A stretch of 64,000 nt of DNA. It comes from Helicoverpa zea (taxonomy: Eukaryota > Arthropoda > Insecta > Lepidoptera > Noctuidae). This document shows, piece by piece, positions 1-11,574 of the stretch (position 1 is its first letter; every line of letters starts with the position of its first letter). Position numbers and translations under genes: made by a program. The DNA lies in the NCBI RefSeq assembly GCF_022581195.2, contig NC_061472.1, positions 1,922,001-1,986,000 on the forward strand. The letters run 5' to 3'. Below the pieces are notes generated by a model that saw only the letters and a program-made list of their open reading frames with translations, did not search any database and was not told the origin of the DNA.

Positions 1-292
1 GTATTGTACGTCAAGTTTATGCTGTTGTGTGTCAAGTTCGTCTAGTGCAAAAATGCATGAGTAAACTATCACAAAAGTGGCAATGGGCAGGGCACATAGA
101 TCGCAGAACAGATGGCCAATGGGGCAGAAAAGTTTTTGACTGGCGACCACGACCCGGAAGACGCAGCGTGGGCAGGCCCCCCACTAGACAGATCGACTAC
201 CTAGCGAAGGTCGCCGGGAAGCAGTGGATGCGGGTCGATGAAAACCGCGAGAAGTGGTGAACCTTGAGGTTTTAGTCCAACAGTGGACGATG
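1..292 (+). mobile_element. RTE-type non-LTR retrotransposon, C-terminal ORF2 remnant
   Basis: An open frame runs from the window edge to a TGA at 258-260. It encodes the peptide typical of the C-terminus of lepidopteran RTE/BovB-like endonuclease-reverse transcriptases (KWQWAGHI, WRPRPGRRSVGRPPTR, KVAGKQWMR, ENREKW). The last family motif, VQQWT, follows in a different frame around 255-290, so the end is broken by a frame change. The catalytic domains would lie left of the window. It is a dead 3' fragment, not a host gene. A related copy lies at 30145-30314. The family is recognised from its protein motifs. Confidence 0.8.
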
Positions 293-299
293 ACGAGCT

Positions 300-1749
300 A
301 TTTATTGCTTTGCTTTCCCCACCACAAATTAATTGAAAGACTTTTGCATATATACAGATTTATGGTCTTCGACGCTCGGGTCTGGTTGATTAAATGCTCT
401 ATACCCATCATTTATAACACAGTTGAGTGCAACAAAAACTGCATTAAAGCAAGAAAAAGCTCAGTTAATAATTAACTGAAGATCGTTGTACACGTCATCG
501 CGGTTATTGCGTAGTTGACGGGATTCTGAGATACTGTACGATGGTTTGGCCAACTTGTTGGGATATATGTTGGTAGACTTTTATGACCTTGTAAGGGTCA
601 TGTTCAGCGTTAAGATATTTACAACACATTATTAAAGAACTGTTTACTATGATTTTTTCGAAGTAAACAGTAGTCTTGAATTTGGGCCAAAATATGAAAC
701 GTTGACCCTGAACGATGTGTTTTCAGCGTAAAATCTCCGGTTTTATTTACTCTGTATATTTTAATTTCATTATTTAAAATAAAAACGTGTAAGTGTGTAG
801 TTGACTTAAATGTTTTTCTGATTTCATTAATTTTGTCCCTTATTGCCAAACATTACAAAAATAACAAAATGAACTCGAAAACTATTGTCTAACGAGCTAC
901 CCATCCTCCAAACCCGTGACCCACCTCACTCCATTAACCAGATACAAAAATAATTTCTTATTTTACAATCAAACGCAGTTCCCGTGTGTCACAATGACGC
1001 TGCTACAACGCGTGTGTTCTCCATACTAATGTCATACTATGTATTATTTTATTGTGGTTTTCAACTGGAGGCTGCCTTGTTTTTGTCCAGAATTGAGGTT
1101 AGAGTTTGAGGAGACGGTGGGCTTTTGTTTTTGAGTTCTGATTGGTGTGATTTAAATCTAGATGGGCCAATGAGGTCAGGCAGTTAATCTGAAATATGTG
1201 CACATTAGGAGGGTTGTAGGTATATCCAGCAGGATGGATTTTGATGTCTGACGGCATCTAAAATCCAGGATCGGAAGTAATTTTAAAACCATGTATAATA
1301 ATTTTGGATCATCATCATTTTATCAGTTCGAAAACGAAGTGGAACATCTTTTATCTTCTTTAATTAACTTGTAACATGAAGCCCCGAATAAGTACAAAGT
1401 AATAAATGATCAAAAACTACATCTATATATAGAAACAATATCACAGTGTCTGTTTGTGTCAATTAACAAAATGTTGAGTATGGCCACGTGCGGTATTTTA
1501 TGAGAGCAATCAATTAATGTTTTAACAAACCCATGAAGGAGTGATTTACAAGAGCGAGCCTATGAGTGCCATAATGTCATGTTAGATAAGGCTTGAGCAA
1601 TAAAAAGATGTAAAGCAAAGCTATTTAGCTGTTATGGTCTTTTAGGCACGTGTTGAGATTGAAGTGGTAACTGTAGCTACATAAAATAAAAGAAAAAAGA
1701 ATTTGAGACTTTTGAAATAAATGATGATCAATATTAATCAATGAAGGAA
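300..1749. other. AT-rich stretch without recognised gene
   Basis: No convincing coding tract, RNA gene or intact mobile element was seen between the RTE fragment and the first decayed coding tract. A short open frame at 619-849 (-) has the composition expected by chance. Confidence 0.5.
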
Positions 1750-2240
1750 GGTCCACGCAGTATTCTTCAGAGTTTATACTCTTAAAACTGACAGTGAAGA
1801 TAGCACTTCAAGCTTAGCCTAAGATTCAGCATTCATACGTGACACATGACGATAAGTCAGCAACATTACTTATAGCCAATAAGCCGACATATTCTCAAGA
1901 TTAGCTCCTATCAAACCACTTTCATACTAAAAGCTCAACACAACTCATAGATATGAAAAATTGCTAATTACCTATGATTTATTACTACCATAACATCAGT
2001 AACCACAAGAAGACTTCATAATATCATGTCGATAATGTGTCACTAAAACATAATGCAGAGTCGTGACTATTTGTAAATGTTGGATCCATTACTCGTGTAT
2101 AATGAGCCTCGAGGCAGATAAGCATTTTAACAAAGCAATAGATGCTATTAATATCGCAGGGATAGTATGAATAGCTGTGACAAAGTACGTAGATGGTTAA
2201 TGTAAAATATGCAAAGCACGTCAGGAAATAAAGAAGGGCA
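1750..2240 (-). pseudogene. possible decayed coding tract (weak)
   Basis: On the minus strand, several open runs of 20-40 codons follow one another in changing frames with in-frame stops. Their composition is more protein-like than the surroundings (for example ESGLIGANLENMSAYW). No start codon or product could be fixed. It is listed because it adjoins stronger tracts to the right. Alone it could be chance. Confidence 0.22.
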
Positions 2241-2523
2241 ATTTATATCGGTCAGGTTGTTAATATTTATAGGCCTACAATTACTTACTTGCTAATAAAT
2301 ATCTGTACTCGATTGCATCGATGTTAATTAGGTTAATTTCATTCCTCGTTTGAATGATAGATTCGATAAAGGTATGGTTCAAAATCTAAATTATATCGCA
2401 ACTGCCAAAGAAAATAGATTCAAATCTCATAAAAGCAATAAAGAAAATATCATACAAAGACAGAATAAAACTAGGTAACTCATAATAAATCAAATCTTAC
2501 AAAAACATCGGACCTAATCACGG

Positions 2524-3015
2524 TTGGTCACAATTCATATTTCCTTGAAAGCGCTTAGCAACATTATAACAAACTCTATAATATTGAAGCATACGCCATC
2601 AACTTTAAACGACGTCGTAGCCCCATTACGTCGTACAATTTTTAATAAAAACACACACAACACAGACGTTACACATGATGAATTCGATATACTTTTGCTA
2701 AATGAAGCGCAACGCCCATAAGCCTTTGGTACTAGACAATTTCTTACTCCCATTCCTTCTTATTTTGTTGGTGCATCGCCAACATCTATTTGCTATTCTA
2801 CAACTTGATCTCCTTCTGAATTTGAACCTTATCTTAAAGCACGAAAGACTTCATTCTTTGAATTTTGGTATACGTTAGTGGTAAATTTATCATTGTCAAG
2901 TACAACATCAGATATTGTCTATCGGAGTTTGCTTATGGTGTTACTTGCTATGATTTATGATTTTATTCCGGTCGCATCTAAGTTTTGTTGTGCTAAACTT
3001 TGTTTGTGTCGATAA
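2524..3015 (+). pseudogene. decayed coding tract, unknown protein
   Basis: One frame stays open for 163 codons apart from two in-frame stops (TAA at 2719, TGA at 2806), ending in TAA at 3013-3015. About twelve stops would be expected in random DNA of this composition. The translation is rich in Thr, Pro and Ser rather than the Lys/Asn/Phe mix of AT-rich noise (for example FGTRQFLTPIPSYFVGASP). There is no clear ATG. No domain is recognised. It is followed after about 390 bp by a tract on the opposite strand. Confidence 0.35.
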
Positions 3016-3403
3016 AGCAAATTACCATCATATCCCAAACGATTTTGAAATATCGATAATTTTAAGTTCGTTGTAACTATATGAATCATAAACACATTAG
3101 GATCTAGAAATATTATGAACCCCTTTTAAAGATATTATAACACAAATTCATCGAACAAATAACAAAATGGTTCACAATAAAGAAACCTCTAAAAATGTAA
3201 AAAACAATTATTTTTGCTACGTACGTGGAGTCATCCCAAAATTAAATTACTTATTTATTTGTGAAGTAGAATAATAATATATTTAACTGCGCATTATATA
3301 ATTCTTCGACCTCATCTTCAGGTCATTTCTGACACACAACAACATTAACTTAATCCTATTTTCTCGTAACACTTTCTTCCTTAACACGTATTATCTGATC
3401 ATC

Positions 3404-3765
3404 TTATAAGGGTTGTGTCACCTTACCAACCGCAAGTAAGTTAATCTGACGCTTAATAAACTTTGTATGATTGATCGGACTGGTAAACACTTTGTTATAT
3501 TTACCGTTATCTTCAACACCATCTACATTATTAACGACCTTATTTGTAACGTCATAAAGATCAGTTTCAACATCTGTACCAGTAAGGATATTTAGGACTT
3601 TATTTTCTTGAAGATAAAGTTCAATGTCTTGTGTTGTATTTTTGGGAGTCGTAAATATAATTTGGTCAACGGTTACGGTCAGTGTCACAGTTTTTTTAAG
3701 GTTAAGTTTGGGTGTAACAAAAGTGCTTGAACTTTATGGTTGAATTGATCCAAAAGTTTTGTATC
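3404..3765 (-). pseudogene. decayed coding tract, unknown Asp/Val/Thr-rich protein
   Basis: The frame ending at 3404 is open for about 94 codons. By hand count roughly 30% of codons begin with G, against about 18% in the surrounding DNA, and polar acidic residues are frequent (for example DVETDLYDVTNKVVNNVDG). Coding-like sequence continues upstream to about 3765 in another frame, so one frameshift is implied near 3690. Product unknown; no membrane segment or motif is recognised. Confidence 0.42.
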
Positions 3766-4631
3766 GGCTGTTATAATAGAAAGTTTTATGTGCATCTTGA
3801 TGTTTAAGGTTTTATATGAACTAAATCATATTGATATTATCTTCTATGTAACATTATTGTACTTACCACGTACTGGATTCGCTAGGAACAATTTTGAAAA
3901 ATAAAATGAGTTTACCTGAAACAAAAGATTAAAGTAAAACATTAGTAAATAGATAAAATACATGTCTTTATGCAACAAATAATAACTTGATACTAGTAAC
4001 ATTCGTTTTATGAGAAATGAAGAACCACTTCCCAGGTATGAAATGATTTCAACATCATTACTTCAGTGTGAGAGCATCATTCTATTATATACCTAAACGT
4101 AAATTGTACAACAATAACAGCCATATAACTAACAGGTAGAGAATCTTTATATTTTCCTTAACAAATTCTTTCACGAGTTTTTATTAAGATTTCTGGAACT
4201 ACACCTCTGGTCTCGGAAGCTCGATTATCACGAAGATGCTTTGCCAAGAAAGGATAGGCAATCTAAAACAATTCTGAGAAAAATATCAAAACAATGAAAT
4301 CGTTTTCCTCGTCGCCGTGGCGTTTCCAGGACATCCTTTCTGCGGTTTTATTCGTAACTCCGTGTATCATGGTTTTTAATGAGTTTGGAGTAGGTTGGTC
4401 TGTAGATTGTAATTGGTAAGTGTGATTATGAGGGCAACTAAGCAAGTGCAGGTGACAAATCCTTTATTGTCATTTTCATTGTTCGGGTATTAACTGGTAC
4501 TTATTTAGTAAATTGGACCGTGGAAAAATCCTGCTTGTTAATGTTATGTCATTCAATTTTATTATCAAACCTACTAGTGCCATGAAAAATTGTACATTAT
4601 ATGTATGTTTTTATAGACTTTTGCCATCATA

Positions 4632-4898
4632 CTATAAGATTGTTGTCACATCGTCGAGGATTTTTGAATGCAGAAAGAAGCTTCCAATGATACCCCCAAA
4701 TAAATTTACTGGATCAACTGATTTTAAAACAAAAATACCTTCTAGCTCATATTTCTCTAAATCTAAGCCTTTTCTTACCTCATCCCTAACTAAAACACTA
4801 ATACCAAAAAGGGTTCGCTGCCCAAATTTATAGCGTCGTAAAAAAACAAGTTCTTGATTGGCCCCAAAACCTTCGTTAATGACAGGTTTACGTATCAT
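4632..4898 (-). pseudogene. small ORF, unknown protein, probably real coding sequence
   Basis: This 88-codon ORF starts at an ATG (4896-4898) and ends with TAG. The frame is open for 7 more codons upstream to a stop at 4920-4922. About one third of codons begin with G and the composition is balanced (for example FGISVLVRDEVRKGLDLEK). The C-terminal half contains the hydrophobic stretch NLFGGIIGSFFL. It may be only the C-terminal part of a longer gene. It lies head-to-head with the ORF at 4959, 60 bp between starts, a compact spacing unusual for moth nuclear genes. No family recognised. Confidence 0.42.
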
Positions 4899-4958
4899 AA
4901 CTGTGTTTACAGTAATTTCTCAACAGGGATCTTGTCACGACTCTGTTAATACTCTAAA

Positions 4959-5284
4959 ATGATGGGAACTGCAGTTTATTTGGTCGTGTTAATCTTTGAA
5001 ATTATTGCGCCGATTTGTATGAGCTTTCGTAGTTGGGCTTTCGGTATGTTATGCGGGTTCGGTTTTTTGATGATGAATTTTGTGGCATTAATTAATGGTG
5101 AGCCTGCTTATCATTTTGCTGTGTCGTTACAGCCTGATGATCTAACAAACTGTCTCAGTAGCAATAACACCTTCTCGATGACTTATTAGAACATTACCTC
5201 ACTCTGAAAGAAGTGACGATTCTAGATTTTTTCCATTTTCTCTATCAAAAATATATCAGGTATCTAGATAATTATAGAGTGTAG
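4959..5284 (+). pseudogene. small membrane-protein-like ORF with frameshift
   Basis: The ORF begins ATGATG at 4959 and is open for 76 codons to a TAG at 5187-5189. The first about 50 residues hold two hydrophobic segments (AVYLVVLIFEIIAPICM and FGMLCGFGFLMMNFVALI), as in a small membrane protein. Around 5165-5175 coding-like sequence moves to another frame and runs on to a TAG at 5282-5284, so the gene seems broken near its end. It is divergent from the ORF at 4632-4898. Product unknown. Confidence 0.42.
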
Positions 5285-5994
5285 ATCTCAACTACTACAC
5301 ATTTTTTTAATTATTTTTTATTTTATGTATCTGGTTCACCAACAATTGTTTATACAAGAAACAAGAACTTACGAGCTAGTACAGTAGAATAGCAGTAGTA
5401 CAACAATTACTTATAGGTAAACTCAACATTTCAGTATAGACATGCACGTAATTACTAATTCACAAGTACAGTGAAATTAAATAAGCCAAACAGTATATAC
5501 AAAAGTGATTAAGTAGTAATTTTATAACGATAGCCTACTCTGTTAAAAATATTTTAATAATTTGAACAACACAAAGAAGTCATTACTCTGAAATAATAGC
5601 TCCAAGATTTCAAGCACAACAAACACATGTCAAGAATTCTCGTAATGTAGCATCTAAGCAATGTTAATAGTTCATAAATAATAATAAAAACAAAAAGCTT
5701 TTTATTGCATTCAAGTGCAATGAGCTGTGTAATTCCCACGTTTAAGTTTTTCATTATATTAAACTTAATATACTTTGTGTGTAACGTAATGCTTACTATG
5801 AAGCTATTAAAGAAATTAAGCATTGTTATGAGATACGTCTTTTTCTTGTGAATGAATAACTTTATGTTTACTAGTTACTTGTTGCTCAATACTCTCTTCT
5901 TGTTTTAGTTACTGTTGTTTATTATGTAATTCTTGACCGACCAATTTGAACAAAATTAGGTACTCTACTTTTAGAATGCGAAATCTTTTTATTT

Positions 5995-6467
5995 TTAGCC
6001 CTTTAATATAGTATCTGATAAAGTATTTCTAGTCTTTCCTATTTCACAGTTCTCTTTTGTCGCCATACAGTCACTATATGTATAAATCCTAGGCTTATCA
6101 TCAAGAAAGCTTTGCTCAGCTTACAGATCTCAACTATCTTTATTCAGAACATTATCTACTCCCCCAAAGACTTCATCCAGTAAGACATGTAATTTAATGT
6201 CAACTCAAAAAATTACATTTGTCATGGAACTGAAACCAATATCAAACTCAAAAAGTTAAATGACAGTCACATAGATTTATTTAGTCATGAAATTCAAACC
6301 TTAAACCGTTCCTCCACTCCAATTATGTTAGGACACAATGGGTCAAACATGGTCTTTGTCTCGCTATAATTACAAACACGTGGCTACTTCAGACTTGTTT
6401 TATCACAGCAAATAGAGGCAATTATGGCTCTGATGACTTTTATGTTCATACGCTTACTGCTGTAACT
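5995..6467 (-). pseudogene. decayed coding tract, unknown protein
   Basis: The frame ending in TAA at 5995-5997 is open leftward from about 6260 except for isolated stops. About 36% of its codons start with G, one of the clearest coding signatures in the window (for example HVLLDEVFGGVDNVLNKDS). Further upstream (about 6320-6467) another frame is coding-like, with one stop. At least one frame change and several in-frame stops make this a pseudogene. No family recognised. Confidence 0.45.
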
Positions 6468-6608
6468 TTTTTTTTAATGCGTGTTGTGATCTATGAATTT
6501 TTATTTACTGTTAAATGAAGTGACTGCTTTTTTTCTTTATTTTGGTTCCATCACTCTTGTGATTATGTTATTTCTTTCTTGCCTATCTATAGGATAGCAG
6601 CTTTTTCC

Positions 6609-6925
6609 TTATGTTGTTAATAAAAAGTGTTCTGAGTCAACATTAATTAAATCAGTGTCTCCTGTTAATCCAAACCTTTAACTTAACTTACCTACTATGC
6701 CTAGTCTGATTGATTCAGTCTTACTATACAGTGCCTCGGCAGGAACTGTTTGACCCTGTAAATTTTTAGTACCATTATATTTAACTATTCATTTTGCTGA
6801 AAAACCAAAGCTTCAATCTCAAACTTCTCTAAAGACGTTATAATATTTTGGACGTCTGTAATAATTAATCCGGGTCATAAAATTCGATATGGATATTTTG
6901 GATCGCCGAAAAACACAATCAAAAT
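6609..6925 (-). pseudogene. decayed coding tract in two frames
   Basis: Two adjoining minus-strand runs are seen: 6785-6925 (about 46 codons, one internal stop near 6875) and 6609-6776 (about 55 codons, one internal stop). In the second about one third of codons begin with G (for example QGQTVPAEALYSKTESIRL). They lie in different frames, consistent with a frameshift near 6780. Product unknown; the tract follows the 5995-6467 tract on the same strand. Confidence 0.4.
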
Positions 6926-8667
6926 GCTATAAAATGGATTTAAGGCTCGTAATATGAAGGTTCAAACTTTGAGGTCAAAAAGGTTACTCCAGTCTAACTT
7001 GACCCTCTAGTTACCATTAAGTGTTGTTGTATGGTTAATCTTGAAAGGTTCTAAGTTAACTGGCAAGTTAAAAGTGATGTTGAGCAGCCAAATTATGTAT
7101 TTTATGATTAAAACAATATCAGTTTTCGTTATAAAGTTTCTTTAAATGTCAAAGAAATTTATTAGGAACGGGTTTGGTTTGGTCATGATGGAGAAATGAG
7201 GAGAAACAAAATAGAGATTATATGGTAAATGAGCCATTATAATTCTTGTAGATGATGGTTTAGGCAGTATATCGTAATAAACTACATAGTGGTAAGCTGA
7301 TTATTTTACTTTATGTTGATGATTTTATTTCTTTCTTATTTTTTATCATATCTAATACTCTTGGAATTGCTAACATCTTTATCTACGAGTTAAAGTCCAA
7401 ACAGTGATTTTTTTGACAACGTGTTCCAATAAGTACCACTAATCGTAAAATCCGCAATAAGAAAGGCAAATTAGCACAAGTTTTTTTTTATGTATTAGAA
7501 TTTATATTAATTACAACCACAAGAGACCAACTGCTGATATGCCACCAGGGGCAAAAACCATTTTTTACCACTTACTTACTAATTAAAGAATTTCACACAA
7601 TATTTCCACATTTTATGCAAATGCAAATTGACCACAACTTGGTAGCAACTAGTTTCTAAGTATTGTGATACCAATTAATTTGCATCTTACATGTTCTATG
7701 AATCTTATTACACGAACCATAAAATTTTTATAAAGAGATCATGTTTGCCATATTATGCTCTGCAAAGGGTACTCTCAGTTTGCGGTTAAGATTTTTCAAC
7801 GATTCCCCTACCCTTTGAGCAGGTGCTTCGAAATTTGAATTTTTAATGGCCGCATGGCTACTTGAAATACAAAATGATTTTTTAATAAATAAGTGTTGGT
7901 TTTTTGACTTCTAATTTTCGGATTTAAAATTAAAATCATAATTGAAATGGCAGTAGAACGATATTACTAAACAAGATTGACTTTTAAACAGCCAAGGATA
8001 CTAAAATAAGTATTTAGATAAATGAAAAACAAAACGCTATAACCCTACCCTATAAAAGAGCTACTGGTATAAACTTCCAAAAAACACAAAACCCAAATCT
8101 CATTTAACTCTTTAAAATTCAGAGTCCGTTGCAATAAATTATCATTCGTTCCACGGTTCGTCCATAAATATATTGAAAAAAAAAACATCAAAATATACCA
8201 AATCGGGGCTAGGAACGAACTCAGACAAAGCTCTATTGAACTTGTCCTTACAATAAAAAAAAAAGAAAAAAAAGCAGGCACCTGTTCGGGAACCCACCTG
8301 TGGAATATATTAAGGCTCTTTATACACTATGAAAAAAGTCCGTAGTACAGTTTTGTACGGAACTCGTTTATTTTTTTTTTGTAAAAGTATTGATTTACTC
8401 TCGTTTAAGCTTATTGTTATTGCCCATTTTTGTGTTAAAATGTTTTTGAAAGCTTTTTTGTTTTGTTACTGTTAGCTAGAGAATGGTAAATGAGTTGGAA
8501 GTTAAACAAGTGTTGACGAGTATCAGAGTACTGTTTTTGAGCTAGTTACCAATTTGGGAAGATGTCATGTGAAAACTTCAATATTCTTATTTGGAGGACT
8601 TGCAAAATTTTGGGCATCTCCTGTTTCTATTTAAAAACAAGTCGCAAAGATACTAAGGAACACATAG
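6926..8667. other. AT-rich stretch, at most weak coding traces
   Basis: Short open runs with protein-like composition appear near 7150-7420 (+), but with many stops. Nothing else is recognised: no tRNA, no intact transposon. The minus-strand ORF at 8045-8281 is Phe/Ser/Leu-rich and looks like chance. Confidence 0.4.
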
Positions 8668-8976
8668 GCTCTCTCTATAACTGGTATCTTTAGTACAACC
8701 ACTGCACCTACCTACGTCAGTAATAACATACTTAGCATAGATAAAGATCTAAACAAATCATAATTAGCTCATTCTAGACTAGAAACAAAGACAGCTTTAT
8801 TAAACAGATATAATCTAGAAGTAGATAAACGTAATAATGAACATAAAACTGAACTTAGTTTTAATATGAACAAATTAGAATCTAAAGCTGTTTTATCTAA
8901 TCAGTTAGAATTATTTATTCAAATCTATACGGTTAGAATTTCAATGTGTAGGGATTGTGAAACCAAAATTATTTGA
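8668..8976 (+). pseudogene. decayed coding tract, unknown protein
   Basis: The frame between TAG at 8665-8667 and TGA at 8974-8976 is open over 102 codons except for a single TAA at 8761. The middle part is Leu/Glu/Asn/Lys-rich (for example NRYNLEVDKRNNEHKTELS) and could form a helix or coiled coil. There is no ATG near the left end. It lies just upstream of the same-strand tract at 9109-9306. Product unknown. Confidence 0.38.
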
Positions 8977-9108
8977 TTGAACACAAATAATGTATTATGT
9001 TGGTGTAATTCTAAAATTGCTACTTATGTGGTAGAAAATTGTGCATAAAATTGCTGTTTGACTGTTTAGATTTTCGCGTAGATAATAAACGAAATGATTA
9101 GGTAGATA

Positions 9109-9306
9109 TTGCTTGTAGGATATAGATTTAAATCTGTTACTACTGACTTACAGACAATTGATGGAGTAATAGAACATGTTATTCAGATGGTAGATGATGT
9201 ACGATTCTCAAACAATATTTTAGTTTTGAACCTGAGTATTGTTTGGGTTACTGAAGAAGTAGTTATTTATTTACAAAGGACTAATTCTGATATACCTCTA
9301 ACTTAA
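9109..9306 (+). pseudogene. small coding tract, unknown Val/Ile-rich protein
   Basis: A 65-codon open frame in which about one third of codons start with G (for example DGVIEHVIQMVDDVRFSNN). It starts at a non-ATG codon, so the true start is missing or lies in a broken part. Its 3' end overlaps by about 26 bp the 3' end of an opposite-strand tract (9281-9790), a tail-to-tail arrangement. Confidence 0.4.
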
Positions 9307-9790
9307 CTAGCTCAATGTGAGCTTTCTGAAAGCATACCAAACCTTCCCTCGATATTTTTGTCAAAAAAATCTGATTATGGAGCTTACAGATTTTGAGGAA
9401 TAAAATTGTCAGCCGGGTTTGCAAAGCCCATCAATTGGGATCAATGCCCAGAATTAACCGGTAACATTGCATCATAATTTCACTAATAGAAGTCTTGGAT
9501 TTGTGTTCAGTCTTTGCAAGTACCTAACAGGACCTATTTACATAATGTGTGAGCATTAGTGCTCCAACCTTTAGCAATACTACGGTAGTAACTATAGTAG
9601 ACTCAATTAAGTAGCTGCTACCAGTCCTGTCAGATCCAAGACTTATAATTTTCATAACGATATTTTAAGTAGATCCACTATCTGATGTTATAGTGTTGCT
9701 TAGACTTGTCATTATGGTGACGTCGAGATTTTCGAAGGCGTGAGCAACTTGTGTGCTCCGAATGACTAATGAGAAAGGAAAAAAAAGTAT
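9281..9790 (-). pseudogene. long decayed reading frame, unknown protein
   Basis: One minus-strand frame ending in TAG at 9281-9283 can be followed for about 165 codons with only three internal stops, where about twelve are expected by chance. Composition is Thr/Ser/Ile/Val-rich (for example SYLIESTIVTTVVLLKVGA). The G excess at codon position 1 is slight, so support rests on frame length and on the neighbouring tracts. Confidence 0.33.
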
Positions 9791-10076
9791 GAGCACGGGG
9801 GGACCCCCCGGTCAACAAAATTGAAGATTATTATTGAGGTCATACAACAAACGTGCGTAATACCAGTTTAAACAGAGAACCTTTTTTACAGAGGTACATT
9901 ATAGTGCTATTTCTAACATTGAACTCGGATTGGAGCAAGAGTCTAATTTCAATCTTATAGGAATATTATGGTTATTGAAGCATCAAGTTCATTTAAGCTA
10001 AATTATTTTTTTTTACCGTATTCTGATCAAAAATCAAATCCTGCTTTGATACTGTAAAGAGAACTTATTAAAATGA

Positions 10077-10319
10077 TTATGTTCAGTACCGTGCTTCAAC
10101 AACAATTACAATACAATATTAGTTGCCATTGCTAACGACATTAGTACGGAGGAAGGTAATAAATCCAATTTAAACAGAATTCGACCAGTGAGCACAAGTA
10201 TCGGTGACAAAGTGCTAATTTTGAACATAAATAGACTAAAATTAACATACGGACTGGGTGATAAATCAGACGTATTAAACCCTTGGGCTGTTTTGATATA
10301 TGTATTGGAAGTGCAATAA
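10077..10319 (+). pseudogene. coding tract, unknown protein
   Basis: An 80-codon open frame from just after a TGA (10074) to TAA at 10317-10319. About 30% of codons begin with G and the translation is balanced (for example IGDKVLILNINRLKLTYG). The GDKVLIL stretch is faintly like the C-terminal region of retroviral-type integrases, but this is too short to rely on. An opposite-strand ORF over the same bases has weaker codon character and is treated as a shadow. Confidence 0.35.
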
Positions 10320-10420
10320 TTTTATGATCGTTTACGACATGAAGACCTAGCATGCTATTAAATTAAGTTGTAACTAGAATTTTGAGAAGCTAGGTTTGTA
10401 AAGTTTTAACGGCACGTCTA

Positions 10421-11190
10421 TGAACATGATATAAAAAATATCCTTGATATTTATTTGTATCAAATGCCCTACGGCTTCAAGACCCATCGAAAATGACGTC
10501 ACTTTTTCCACTCATGATCAGTTTTTTACCTTGTTTACGTTACAAATCCATCAATGAACATTGGAAACCTTTTACTCAATAACATGTACTTCATTAAACT
10601 TCCCGGAGAAAGCTAACAGTAATTCATAAGTTTTTTCTTATTCTTTTTCAAGTTCGCTACTGGATTTATCATCAGCTTTCAATGAGACATCAATACACTT
10701 TCTTGATTACTTATCCAATTGCTTGACAATAAAAAGTACAAGCCATCGAATTTCACAAAAGAGGACTATATCGATGACAAAATAAAATAAAAAAGCTCAA
10801 AAACTGCTGAACCGTCCCTTTCCAGTCCAATGGGAATCGAAAATAAGTTCTTCAAGACCGTGACTTACTTTTCTAACAAAATTGTACTTACCGTTTTGGA
10901 AATGCACGAACACAGCTATTTCTAAAGCATTGGGAAGAAAAACATAGAAATCTTGTCTTGGTTAAAAGCAAAACATAATTTTGTTTTTGCTGTTTAGAGG
11001 ACCACACAGATTAAATATGAATTTTGCTTTTTATACCACTACAATAGTGAAGTTTGACTTTGCTTTCATTTTAAGTTGTATATCTTCGACATCGTTTTAT
11101 TCGGTAGTTCTAGGCACTTCTGTTATCTAACAGATTTATATATGTTTTCTTATAGGTATGACAGAAAAAATGCTGCAGTTTTAGGAATCA
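10421..11190 (+). pseudogene. series of broken open runs, unknown gene
   Basis: Four consecutive plus-strand runs (about 10421-10617, 10632-10791, 10848-10998, 11017-11190) have protein-like composition with isolated stops, in changing frames. Examples are ILDIYLYQMPYGFKTH and KIVLTVLEMHEHSYF. If they belong together they are one gene with several frame changes. Codon-position bias is weak, so this is tentative. Confidence 0.28.
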
Positions 11191-11315
11191 GAATAAAGTT
11201 GTAACTTCAATAGGAGCCTGTATTAAAACTTTAGTTAAATTGTAGCCTATTTTATCATTTCCGTCGGGTTTTAAACCAATGACGATACAGTATTATATCA
11301 TAATATCATTTTCGA

Positions 11316-11574
11316 TTATTTCGTCCGCAATCCGATACGATTGCCATCGATTTTCGCTTTCGATGGTCGAACGTTTTGCATCGAGTCCATTGCCAACGCT
11401 TTGTCACGGTCTAATGTATGAAATGTTAGCGTTCTTGCTGTATTATTTTTCAAGTCATTTATTATTGAATCTAATAAATAGTTCAGTAAGCTTTGATAAA
11501 ATTTGATTGATCGTTTGCTTTGGTACATTAATCTTGTAAGACACTTTTGGTGTATGAATATTTGAATCAGACAT
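11316..11574 (-). pseudogene. small gene remnant with start codon and frameshift
   Basis: On the minus strand an ATG at 11572-11574 opens a run of about 45 codons beginning MSDSNIHTPKVSYKINV. Coding-like sequence then shifts frame near 11450 and continues to a TAA at 11316-11318, ending in a basic tail (SKAKIDGNRIGLRTK). The second part has about 25% G-first codons. Together they look like one small gene of roughly 85 codons with one frameshift. Product unknown. Confidence 0.36.

Noticed and set aside
254..475. Separate 73-codon gene
   Set aside because: Its first residues (NLEVLVQQWT) are the frame-shifted end of the RTE ORF2; the rest is chance.
10077..10319. Integrase C-terminal domain assignment
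   Set aside because: Only a GDKVLIL-like stretch is suggestive; no catalytic domain or LTRs are seen nearby.
10141..10353. Minus-strand 70-codon ORF
   Set aside because: The plus-strand frame over the same bases (10077-10319) has clearer codon-position bias.
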